A DNA stretch of 16,979 nt. Source: CAYPOY01 sp964412395 (GTDB lineage: Bacteria > Chloroflexota > Anaerolineae > B4-G1). The position numbers and the translations under genes are program-made. The notes under the pieces are model-generated. The model saw only the letters and a program-made list of their open reading frames with translations, was not told the origin of the DNA and ran no database searches. Of this stretch, positions 1-6,182 are shown piece by piece (within the stretch, counting starts at the first letter, position 1; the number at the start of each line of letters is the position of its first letter). Where the stretch lies: assembly GCA_964412395.1 (NCBI GenBank), contig CAYPOY010000088.1, positions 1-16,979 on the forward strand, written 5' to 3'.

Positions 1-55
1 GTAGGGGTGGTCAATTTACGCCGTTATCAGGTGGTCAGTATCACCGGAATTTGCA
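1..55. mobile_element. IS21-family terminal repeat region (partial)
   Basis: The first bases hold two direct copies of a GGTGGTCA-type unit (around 6-12 and 30-37), each followed by a C/T-A-rich stretch and a CCG core, and end in GGAATTTGCA. IS21-family elements of Bacteroidetes carry several such subterminal repeats. I recognise the pattern from memory. No transposase (istA/istB) lies inside the window, so only the terminus is visible and the element would extend to the left. The insertion would explain why the gene at 80-256 has no 5' part. Confidence 0.5.
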
Positions 56-79
56 GTATACCATTATAAAAATTTCAAT

Positions 80-256
80 ATGATAGTAAACTTTGTGTAT
101 AAGCATTCTCCTTCTGATATATTAAAAGAATGTGAGATAATTGGACAAAGAGCCCTGATCAGAAGTGGTGAAAGATGTGTAGATATTAAAAGAAAGAATA
201 ATCTATTATACTATATAAAAAAAGCAATTAGTAATATTTTCTTGTTTTCTAAATAA
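80..256 (+). pseudogene. 3' remnant of a gene truncated by the left insertion sequence
   Basis: A plus-strand frame is open from the window start through the IS21-like terminus and ends at TAA 254-256. The first ATG is at 80, giving 58 residues that end ISNIFLFSK. The fragment holds an amphipathic stretch (SPSDILKECEIIGQRALIRS) and a basic tail. It may be the C-terminal end of a larger protein whose upstream part was displaced by the insertion. I do not recognise the family. The alternative is that this is non-coding, because a minus-strand open frame at 211-366 overlaps it. Confidence 0.3.
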
Positions 257-402
257 ACTAAACCAGAACTTTCATATTCCGGTTCTTGTTGTATGAATTC
301 ATTATATCCAATTGTAGCTTCACAAAATTTTATTTCACTTTCCGTTCTCCATTTTTCAACTATAATTTATATTATATTAAATAGCGCTTATCGTTTCCTG
401 GA

Positions 403-1035
403 TTAACTTTTAGCTTCAAATGTATTACTAGCCGAAAAATAATATCGCTTTTTATTAGATAAATATTCTCTCCGTTTTAACATCTTACCTTGATTCCCCA
501 TAGGTGTATGAATCGGATTTAGAATGACTTTTGTATCTTCTATAATCTGATTAAACTCTTTAAGAAGTTTTTTATCATCGTTCAATCTAAAAAGTACTTT
601 ATTCTTATCATTTTGAAGGTTCTTCAGAATATTTAATTCTTCACATTGAATTATTAAAAATCGATATCCATTTAAATCGAAAGATCTACAATGTTCAAAT
701 TCATGAAGTAATCTACTTGATAATTCATAATTACCCTCGATATCAATTGATTGAGCAAATATTTGATTTGTGTTTAAGCTAGACAAATTGCCACTTGAGA
801 TCCTATAAAGACAATTTTCAATTTTATCTGAATTGATATCTTCGAGTTCTAAAATTGCTTCTACGTGTTTGTTTTCAATTGAAGTTTTCAAATCCTCAAT
901 ATCATTTACAAATCCCAATGTATGACCACAAAATAATAGAACATCCGCTTTAGAATCGTTGATTAAATCTCTAGTCAGATTAAAACGAATTTTATTTGAT
1001 AATCCATGAATATATGAAACTATCTCAATAGTCAT
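403..1035 (-). CDS. hypothetical protein, possible degenerate nitrilase-fold protein
   Basis: This is a 210-residue protein counted from ATG at 1035. The frame could start at TTG 1059, but a stop precedes that codon directly and an ATG follows eight codons later, so I chose the ATG. No signal peptide or membrane segment is visible, so it is probably cytosolic. Several elements recall the carbon-nitrogen hydrolase fold: an early strand (KADVLLF, ~31-37) where family members carry the catalytic Glu in a PE motif, here CGHT; a strand ending in a Cys followed by Glu (FLIIQCEEL, Cys131); and near the C terminus a VILNPIH strand, then RREYL and YYFSASN. The first catalytic Glu is not in its usual place and no clear catalytic Lys is seen, so activity is doubtful. 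Likely a cassette-type accessory gene. Confidence 0.6.
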   Translation of the reverse strand: MTIEIVSYIHGLSNKIRFNLTRDLINDSKADVLLFCGHTLGFVNDIEDLKTSIENKHVEAILELEDINSDKIENCLYRISSGNLSSLNTNQIFAQSIDIEGNYELSSRLLHEFEHCRSFDLNGYRFLIIQCEELNILKNLQNDKNKVLFRLNDDKKLLKEFNQIIEDTKVILNPIHTPMGNQGKMLKRREYLSNKKRYYFSASNTFEAKS

Positions 1036-1117
1036 TTGTTCTGAATTCTTGCGTTTCAATCAAAGAAAAAAGCTTTGTCTCCGTTCTCAAAAATGTTTGT
1101 TGGGCACAGTTATTTTA

Positions 1118-1363
1118 TTAATTTTCCCAATAGTTCAAATTATCATCCCATTTGTTTAATCTGTCTAATTTATAATCATCATTTGCAGTCATGTAAATCA
1201 ACAATTTAAATTCCTTTACAAGTTGTTCTGAATCGTAGATGATTAAGTAGCTATTGTAAAAAACTTTTTGTTCATCATTACCATTCTCGAATAATTCTAA
1301 TACCATTTTCTTATTTTTCTTGTCAGTAATAAATTTAGAAACCGCAATAATTCTATCAGGCAT
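1118..1363 (-). CDS. C-terminal part of the secreted protein encoded at 1436-2218, after an in-frame UAG
   Basis: An 81-residue open frame runs from ATG 1363 to TAA 1118-1120. It lies in exactly the same frame as the gene at 1436-2218, and the 24 codons between that gene's TAG and this ATG are open. They encode a charged, helical, coiled-coil-like stretch (INEEIAYRENEKNKKERISQ) that continues the helix ending in KLRAEQ. The most economical reading is therefore one 366-residue protein spanning 1118-2218 with an amber codon at 1436-1438. The C-terminal part is lysine- and aspartate-rich, with strands such as YLIIYDS, and has no recognised domain. The stop lies 12 nt before a GCCCAAC box (minus strand, 1099-1105), the position expected for a gene ending at a cassette attachment site. 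Confidence 0.5.
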   Translation of the reverse strand: MPDRIIAVSKFITDKKNKKMVLELFENGNDEQKVFYNSYLIIYDSEQLVKEFKLLIYMTANDDYKLDRLNKWDDNLNYWEN

Positions 1364-1435
1364 TATACTTTCAAGTTGTGAAATACGTTCCTTCTTGTTT
1401 TTTTCATTCTCTCTATAAGCAATCTCTTCATTTAT

Positions 1436-2218
1436 CTATTGTTCAGCTCTCAATTTAAGTGATTCAATTTTTTTCTTAGATTGTGAAAATCCATCATTGA
1501 CAGAATTATTAATATCTTGAATTTCAAAAATTGCATTTTCAATCTTCTCATTGAAGTAGTTTTCAGGATTTTTTGAGGTATTAAATTCTTCGCAATCGAG
1601 AATGATTGAGTTGAAAATTTCAGTTATGTTTTCCAAATAATCTTTGTATCCAAATGGACGACATTCTAACCTTAACATCTCAACTTGACTGCCTCCAAAA
1701 TACTTATCATACTCTTTGACCAGGCTATCACATTTACAAGTGTATAAGTTATATATTGATAAATATTTGTCTGAATAAAAATTGTTTAAGGAATCCCTAT
1801 GGTTATCAAGTTTATCTTGATAATATTTAAGTCTATTTTGTTTTTTTGCCTCATAAACTTCAGCGTTATTCAAAACGTTTTTTGAAAACGAATCAAAATC
1901 CCAAAGAACGTCTCTATCTGTATCTTTAATTACAGTTCGAAAATAAAATGTTTCATCTTTTTTTGTTCCACATTTACCATCTATCGCACCCATTTGAATA
2001 TTATGAACAATCCCTTTAATCCACAGAATTTCATCTTGCCATCCAAAATCTAGTGACATTCTATTCTCAAGTTTTTGAGTAAGAACTGAAATTGTATACT
2101 CATCGTAAGGCAAAGTTTTGGCAGAAGCATCAACAGATTGTTTAAACGTGGGCTGGCCATAAATATGCAGGACAATGAAAAACAATCCGCTAATTAGCAA
2201 TAATAATCTTGTATTCAT
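1436..2218 (-). CDS. secreted coiled-coil protein of unknown function (reads into 1118-1363 past an amber codon)
   Basis: The protein has 260 residues from ATG 2218. Residues 1-21 form a Sec signal peptide: a basic start, a run of Leu/Ile/Phe, and a likely cut around IYG|Q, as is common in Bacteroidetes. The mature part begins with helices, then has an aromatic segment (LDFGWQDEILWIKG) and a Gly/Cys loop (DGKCGTKK, ~80-87). Most of the rest is charged helix with coiled-coil character (about 118-150 and 225-260) and scattered Cys (CKC near 161-163). I recognise no family. The gene ends at TAG 1436-1438, beyond which the same frame stays open for another 106 codons. The upstream gene at 2230-2490 is 11 nt away, so the two are probably co-transcribed. 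Confidence 0.7.
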   Translation of the reverse strand: MNTRLLLLISGLFFIVLHIYGQPTFKQSVDASAKTLPYDEYTISVLTQKLENRMSLDFGWQDEILWIKGIVHNIQMGAIDGKCGTKKDETFYFRTVIKDTDRDVLWDFDSFSKNVLNNAEVYEAKKQNRLKYYQDKLDNHRDSLNNFYSDKYLSIYNLYTCKCDSLVKEYDKYFGGSQVEMLRLECRPFGYKDYLENITEIFNSIILDCEEFNTSKNPENYFNEKIENAIFEIQDINNSVNDGFSQSKKKIESLKLRAEQ

Positions 2219-2229
2219 TTTTTTATTTT

Positions 2230-2490
2230 TTAGTCTTTATAAAATTGCTGATGTGATTGTATCAATTTACTTTTAGGCTTTGGATTTTCTTGGGATTGAT
2301 TTTGTAAACCATACTTTGCTTTAATAGTTTTAGCAATATTGCTATTAAGCACATTTAATTTGTTAGATTCTATTAGTTTTAGGTAATCGTGCAATAATTC
2401 CCTATCATTCTCAATGAAACAAAATATTTCATCAGTTATACAAGTGTTAAATTTCTCTAACACTTTATGCATAAATCCATTTATATCCAT
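2230..2490 (-). CDS. small hypothetical protein (86 aa)
   Basis: This small cytosolic protein starts at ATG 2490. It has a helical N-terminal two-thirds with a repeated helix-turn pattern (FMHKVLEKFNTCITDEIFCF, then LLHDYLKLIESNKLNVLN, then IAKTIKAKYGLQNQ) and a polar Lys/Gln-rich tail. From memory, its shape resembles short Bacteroidetes proteins found on mobile elements, but I cannot name a family. It lies 11 nt upstream of the secreted protein gene at 1436-2218. Its start lies 47 nt beyond the GTTTGGGC edge of the attC-like palindrome, so it would be the first gene of its cassette. Confidence 0.6.
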   Translation of the reverse strand: MDINGFMHKVLEKFNTCITDEIFCFIENDRELLHDYLKLIESNKLNVLNSNIAKTIKAKYGLQNQSQENPKPKSKLIQSHQQFYKD

Positions 2491-2537
2491 AATAATATTT
2501 TTATGTTAAACTTTGTTGTCGTGTTGGTGATAATTTT

Positions 2538-2672
2538 GCCCAAACGGTTCGTGCATAAGAATTGACCGGGTGTTATCCCTGTTTGCCAATCAGCCCGCAG
2601 CCCGTTTATATTTTTTTGTTTACTTGTCATTTAGTTACTACACACCGGTTTATTTTTATGCGCTGTTAGGGC
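2538..2672 (-). repeat. attC-like imperfect palindrome (integron-type cassette attachment site)
   Basis: The outer boxes are GCCCAAAC (2538-2545) and GTTAGGGC (2665-2672), which are inverted with 7 of 8 positions matching. The inner arms are GCATAAGAATTGACCGG (2553-2569) and CCGGTTTATTTTTATGC (2645-2661), 14 of 17 matching after inversion. The spacers between outer and inner boxes differ (7 nt against 3 nt), leaving unpaired bases as in attC hairpins. The centre is an about 75-nt loop. On the minus strand it reads R''-L''-L'-R', directly after the gene at 2770-3435 and just before the next gene. No integrase is in the window, so the assignment rests on structure and placement. Confidence 0.55.
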
Positions 2673-2682
2673 ATGAGCATTA

Positions 2683-2769
2683 TTATATTTTATTATAATC
2701 AAACAATTGTATTTTAAAATCTTCACTGTCTATTTCTTCATGCGTGAAATCATATTTTTCATTATCTGA
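2683..2769 (-). other. possible C-terminal extension after the UGA of the gene at 2770-3435
   Basis: After TGA 2770-2772 the same minus-strand frame stays open for 28 codons and closes at TAA 2683-2685, only 10 nt before the attC-like boundary octamer. The translation is acidic and ends like a genuine tail (DFKIQLFDYNKI). A stop close to the attachment site is typical of cassette genes, whereas the TGA lies about 97 nt away. This suggests that the original gene was longer and acquired a UGA. Chance openness over 28 codons in AT-rich DNA is also possible. Confidence 0.35.
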
Positions 2770-3435
2770 TCAATCATTCGGAAAATTAATTCTAAAATAA
2801 TCACCAATTGCAGATTCCATTCCGCCTACTGAACCCATTAATGCCATTAATGAAGTTGATGGAATAAAATCCTCTTGCCAAAATTGAGCTGATAATAATG
2901 CGACTAATCCACATACGGAATCTATTAAATTATTAAAGGAAGCTTGTTTAAATTTATCCTTTCTATCATGTTTTGTCTCGTTATATGCTTTATACCAAGG
3001 TAATGCTTTACCTTTTTTCCAATTTTCAAAAGGTTTTCTCATGTTTTTTTCTCCATACCAAATAGGTAACTTTATTTCATATGAAGATAATCTATGTGAT
3101 TTATTTATCTTTTTATAATCATCCATATTTAAATCACCTTTCTTCCTGTAACCATTTTCAATTAGAATCGCTTTACAATTGGCTTCAACTTCTACACAAG
3201 TTCTCAATAGCAGTTCATGAATTCGATATGAGTAGCAATCTAGATTTACATCCGAAGGCTCTATATAATCAAAAAGTGTTTGTAAATCTTTTTGAATCAA
3301 TAAAAATGCCCTAACATATTGTTCTGGAGAATCTGCGAAGTCTTTTTTTAATAGATATCGCCATTTCCCTCCATCAGCATAACTGTTGTCTGTGAATTGT
3401 CTGCATGTTCTTTTATATGGTCTATTTATGCCCAT
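2770..3435 (-). CDS. hypothetical helical protein (221 aa), distantly HEPN-like in layout
   Basis: The start is ATG 3435 and no signal peptide is seen. The first 25 residues are basic and polar (NRPYKRTCRQF). A long helical region follows (PEQYVRAFLLIQKDLQTLFD, then IHELLLRTCVEVEANCKAIL), then a linker with WY and WKKGKALPWYKAYNETKHDR, then helices through QASFNNLIDSVCGLVALLSA. The paired helices and the N-x-x-K-H-D-R motif recall HEPN-type helical domains, but no clear RX4-6H catalytic motif is visible, so a ribonuclease role is not supported. The 5' leader carries GTTAGGGC (minus strand, 3465-3472), the exact inverse of the octamer next to its 3' end, making this the best-defined cassette in the window. 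Confidence 0.65.
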   Translation of the reverse strand: MGINRPYKRTCRQFTDNSYADGGKWRYLLKKDFADSPEQYVRAFLLIQKDLQTLFDYIEPSDVNLDCYSYRIHELLLRTCVEVEANCKAILIENGYRKKGDLNMDDYKKINKSHRLSSYEIKLPIWYGEKNMRKPFENWKKGKALPWYKAYNETKHDRKDKFKQASFNNLIDSVCGLVALLSAQFWQEDFIPSTSLMALMGSVGGMESAIGDYFRINFPND

Positions 3436-3464
3436 TTGTTATGTATCTTATTAATAATGCATTT

Positions 3465-3472
3465 GCCCTAAC
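3465..3472 (-). repeat. cassette boundary octamer matching the attC-like site at 2665-2672
   Basis: The plus strand reads GCCCTAAC here, so on the minus strand GTTAGGGC lies 29 nt upstream of the start codon at 3435. It is the perfect inverse of the R''-type box at 2665-2672. In an integron cassette the 5' edge (TTRRRY side) pairs with the 3' R'' box once circularised, and this 8-of-8 match fits that expectation. A chance octamer is possible. Confidence 0.4.
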
Positions 3473-3785
3473 CAATCGAATATCGTGAAAGGTAACTATA
3501 TTTCTCTTGTGTCATTATCTTGAAATTGCTCGTTTAAACGAACTGTATTTCATTATTCCATTTTAAAATAATGTAAGCAAATTGGATTAATATTCTTAAG
3601 ATCTTCATAAGATTTAGTTTTTTTGCATTTAAAACTCAAATTATGAACTTGTCATTCAATTTCGTTATTGCTAACTTTATCGATTAGGCGAAAGGAAAAA
3701 AATTCTAAAATAATGTCACGTTATGATTAATTCTGGTACTAAGGAATAAAATAGTACCATATTATTCACTCTAAAATTTATTGTC
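3473..3785. other. divergent intergenic region between cassette genes and the caspase operon
   Basis: This stretch holds no convincing gene. It includes a perfect 12-bp palindrome TCGTTTAAACGA (3530-3541), which may be an operator or chance. A short AT stem ATCTT-CAT-AAGAT (3601-3613), followed by a T run, is too weak to call a terminator. A Bacteroidetes-type promoter match lies at 3649-3679. Confidence 0.5.
3649..3679 (+). promoter_or_regulatory. putative Bacteroidetes-type promoter of the caspase operon
   Basis: A TTG (3649-3651) is followed after 20 nt by TAACTTTA (3672-3679). The Bacteroidetes housekeeping consensus is TTG, 19-21 nt, TAnnTTTG; only the last base of the -7 box differs. 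Transcription would begin near 3686, leaving a leader of roughly 100 nt before the ATG at 3786. In AT-rich DNA such matches also arise by chance. Confidence 0.35.
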
Positions 3786-4439
3786 ATGAAAAGAAAATTT
3801 ACACTTCAATTTGTATGCATTTTTGTACTTACATTTCTTATGACCGGTATGAATGCCCAGGAGGTATATAAAACCAAGTCGAAAGAATACAAAAAAGCCG
3901 TCAAGCAACGTACCAAAGATTATGAAAAACAAGGCTATAAGCCAATGGGTTCAGGAACTATAAGACTGTATGTTTCAAGAGGGGTGAACAAGGAGTTTGA
4001 AACAGATGAAAACGGGCAGAATAAATTTTTTGTAATTACAACAAAGGATATAGGTCCTACTTTTGAATCGGCTTCCACAGCCAGCAGAGCATCCGCAAGA
4101 ACTGCCATAGCTGCAAATATTGAAACTCGAGTTGCAGAACTTGTTAAAAGGAGTGTAGTTAACGATGAATTGTCAGAAACGAGTGCGGATGGAATTAATA
4201 AAATAGTTGCTGCAGGGAAACAACTAATAGCGCAACGAATATCAATGGAAGATATTTATACTTTATATCGTCCGGTAAAAGATACCCGAACTGGTGAGAA
4301 TATAGTGGAGGTAATGTATTCAGCATGTTTTAGCAACAAATTGGTAATGCAAAAAACAAAAGAATACATAAGTGAACAATTAAAGAACGAATCAGAAGAA
4401 TTACATAAAGAATTAGATAAGTTATTTGATCTTGATTAG
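3786..4439 (+). CDS. secreted LPP20-like protein
   Basis: The protein has 217 residues with a signal peptide (residues 1-24, ending GMNAQ). A basic, tyrosine-rich segment follows (YKTKSKEYKKAVKQRTKDYE). The central domain has an ETD(E)NGQNKFFVI strand pair and then an alanine-rich helix (STASRASARTAIAANIETRV) leading into VKRSVVN. This layout matches LPP20/FlgT-type domains, where an A-x-x-x-A-R-x-x-A helix precedes an antiparallel sheet with a VEVMYSAC-like strand. The C terminus is a charged helix. Location is probably periplasmic, with a role unknown beyond an accessory to the envelope module. It is the first gene of the operon, 11 nt before the next. It ends at TAG, a normal terminator here because the downstream frame closes soon after. 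Confidence 0.75.
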   Translation: MKRKFTLQFVCIFVLTFLMTGMNAQEVYKTKSKEYKKAVKQRTKDYEKQGYKPMGSGTIRLYVSRGVNKEFETDENGQNKFFVITTKDIGPTFESASTASRASARTAIAANIETRVAELVKRSVVNDELSETSADGINKIVAAGKQLIAQRISMEDIYTLYRPVKDTRTGENIVEVMYSACFSNKLVMQKTKEYISEQLKNESEELHKELDKLFDLD

Positions 4440-4450
4440 GATTATTTATT

Positions 4451-5368
4451 ATGGCACAAATCAAAGTCATACTATTTGCTCTTTTTGTTTTCACCCGAAT
4501 ATCTTTAACGGCAGAGGAAAAAGAAGTAGTGATTGTAGGTACTGCTGAGATTCCCGAATTAGATATTAATAAAACAAAACTTCAATATCAGGCTGAAGTA
4601 TATAAACTAGCTACAATAATGGCTGTAGACCAGGAATTTGGTTCCAGTGTACTTTCAAACTATGAGAGGTTAACATATACTGAAATAAAAGGGCAGAGTG
4701 TGAGAGAATACAGCGATGTGAGAAACAATTATTTAAATACTTACCCTAATGGAATTTGGATTCGTGATAAAATTGATCCGGTTTATGAAGAATATGAGAA
4801 AGATGGTATTTATTGGATGAAATGCACTGTAACTGGTTATGCCAAAAAAATATTAACAACTAAAGTAGAATTTATTGCCAGAACATTGGATAGAACAGAT
4901 TTTAAAAGGAACGAAACAGTTGAATTTAATAATGGGGAAAGTGCATATATCTATTTTAAAAGTCCTGAAAAGGGATACATTACCATATTTTTAGATGATA
5001 TGGATAAAGTATATCGCTGTATACCTTATAGCAATACACCTGATATCGATCTAACAGTAGAGTCAAATCGTAGTTATATCTTTTTTTCACCTGAAAATGC
5101 CGATTATTTAGAAAAAAAGCAGTGTGTGGATGAGATCGAATTTTATACTCTCAAAAAAATGGAATACAATCAATTTTATATTCTTTTTTCTCCGAAACCA
5201 TTTGAAGGGTATTTTATCAATCCGGTAACTAAGTTAGATAATGAATATACCGTACCTAAATCGATGAGCAGGGAAAATTTTCATGAGTTCCTAATTAATA
5301 ACAGGTTAAAAAATAGTGAACTACAAGTCCAGATCATAGGCGTAACTATTAAACAATTACCTGATTGA
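4451..5368 (+). CDS. secreted protein with DUF4384-like domain
   Basis: The 305-residue protein has a signal peptide at about residues 1-20 (hydrophobic VILFALFVF). Residues 30-140 form an LPP20-like region with a long helix (KLQYQAEVYKLATIMAVDQE) and a strand ending WMKCTVTGYAKKI. Residues about 150-255 look like DUF4384: FNNGESAYIYFKS, then GYITIFLDDMDKVYRCIPYS, a LTVESNRSYIFFSP turn, and an EIEFYTL plus FYILFSPKPF strand. DUF4384 domains commonly sit beside, or are fused to, caspase-like proteases, which agrees with the C14-type protease two genes downstream. The role is inferred to be a substrate- or surface-binding partner of that protease. The gene is 11 nt after its neighbour. Confidence 0.75.
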   Translation: MAQIKVILFALFVFTRISLTAEEKEVVIVGTAEIPELDINKTKLQYQAEVYKLATIMAVDQEFGSSVLSNYERLTYTEIKGQSVREYSDVRNNYLNTYPNGIWIRDKIDPVYEEYEKDGIYWMKCTVTGYAKKILTTKVEFIARTLDRTDFKRNETVEFNNGESAYIYFKSPEKGYITIFLDDMDKVYRCIPYSNTPDIDLTVESNRSYIFFSPENADYLEKKQCVDEIEFYTLKKMEYNQFYILFSPKPFEGYFINPVTKLDNEYTVPKSMSRENFHEFLINNRLKNSELQVQIIGVTIKQLPD

Positions 5369-5385
5369 ATTTAAAAAATAAACTG

Positions 5386-6171
5386 ATGAAACCAGATTTC
5401 AGAACATTTCTATTTAGTTTTTTGCTAGTTGTCAACCTGTTATGTCCGATAACTAGCATTGCCCAAACAAGGGCAAGAATTGAAAATGTAGGATTTATTT
5501 TAGATAGTAATCAGATAAAAATCTTTTACACTTTAGTAAATTCTAAACCTTATGAAAGTTTTAATATTACTCCAAAAATCTATAAAGTTTCAGGACAGCA
5601 GATCAATGCCAGAACGTTTACAGGTGATCTAAAAAATGTAACAGGCAATGCACTACATATAATCAATTGGGATATTGAAAAGGACGGGATTGCACTTGAT
5701 AATGAAATATATGTAGAAATCACAGCTGAACTCGAAACATCACAAAAGAAAGAAAAACTACTTAATCCTCCTTCAAAAGCAATTTGTCTTTTAAACTCAG
5801 TGGTTTATCCTGGTTGGGGAAGCGCCCGATTGTCAAATAATAATTGGCACTATGTAAAAGGTGTTTTGGCTTATGGAACTCTTGTATCTGCAATCGTTTT
5901 TCACCAATTAGCCGAAACCAATTATGATAATTATATTACTGCTAATGATTATTCAACCCGAAATGAGTATTATAATAACGTCGGAAAATACACCACTTTA
6001 TTTTATATTTTTCTTTCGGGAGCAGTAGCGATCTGGTCGGTTGATATTTTTACCGTAATGGTTTCAAAGGGCGATCATGATATGAAGATCAGCGGAATCC
6101 TTTTTCCAAGTGATAATTTATCAATAAATACTAATCAATTGACTTTAATTAGTTGTATAATTAAATTTTAA
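5386..6171 (+). CDS. membrane protein with signal peptide, Ig-like domain and PGWG (DUF5683-like) two-helix domain
   Basis: I start this gene at ATG 5386 (261 residues). An upstream TTG at 5365 would overlap the previous stop and add only seven residues before a good signal peptide (FLFSFLLVVNLLCPITSIAQ). Residues 29-116 form a beta-rich domain of the kind found at the front of many Bacteroidetes envelope proteins (VGFILDSNQIKIFYTLVNSK, then INWDIEKDG). From about 130 there is a PGWGSARL motif followed by two membrane segments (about 157-173 and 205-222), as in DUF5683-type proteins with a PGxGQ motif. It is probably anchored in a membrane with the Ig-like part in the periplasm. No enzyme motif is seen. 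It follows the previous stop by 17 nt and precedes the caspase gene by 11 nt. Confidence 0.7.
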   Translation: MKPDFRTFLFSFLLVVNLLCPITSIAQTRARIENVGFILDSNQIKIFYTLVNSKPYESFNITPKIYKVSGQQINARTFTGDLKNVTGNALHIINWDIEKDGIALDNEIYVEITAELETSQKKEKLLNPPSKAICLLNSVVYPGWGSARLSNNNWHYVKGVLAYGTLVSAIVFHQLAETNYDNYITANDYSTRNEYYNNVGKYTTLFYIFLSGAVAIWSVDIFTVMVSKGDHDMKISGILFPSDNLSINTNQLTLISCIIKF

Positions 6172-6182
6172 ATATTAGGCTT

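Noticed and set aside
261..295. Hairpin AACCAGAAC...GTTCTTGTT as a terminator after the truncated gene
   Set aside because: The stem has a mismatch, the loop is 12 nt and no T run follows on either strand close enough.
1436..1438. Genome-wide UAG recoding, as in some phages
   Set aside because: UAG ends the genes at 3786-4439 and 15762-16217 at sensible places with no open extension, and a UGA interruption occurs next door, so one reassigned codon does not explain the data.
3081..3314. 77-codon plus-strand open frame opposite the gene at 2770-3435
   Set aside because: It lies wholly antisense to a better-supported gene and has a composition typical of a shadow frame.
3530..3541. Perfect palindrome TCGTTTAAACGA as an operator for the caspase operon
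   Set aside because: It lies about 120 nt upstream of the best promoter match, is AT-rich and occurs once, so I note it only within the intergenic entry.
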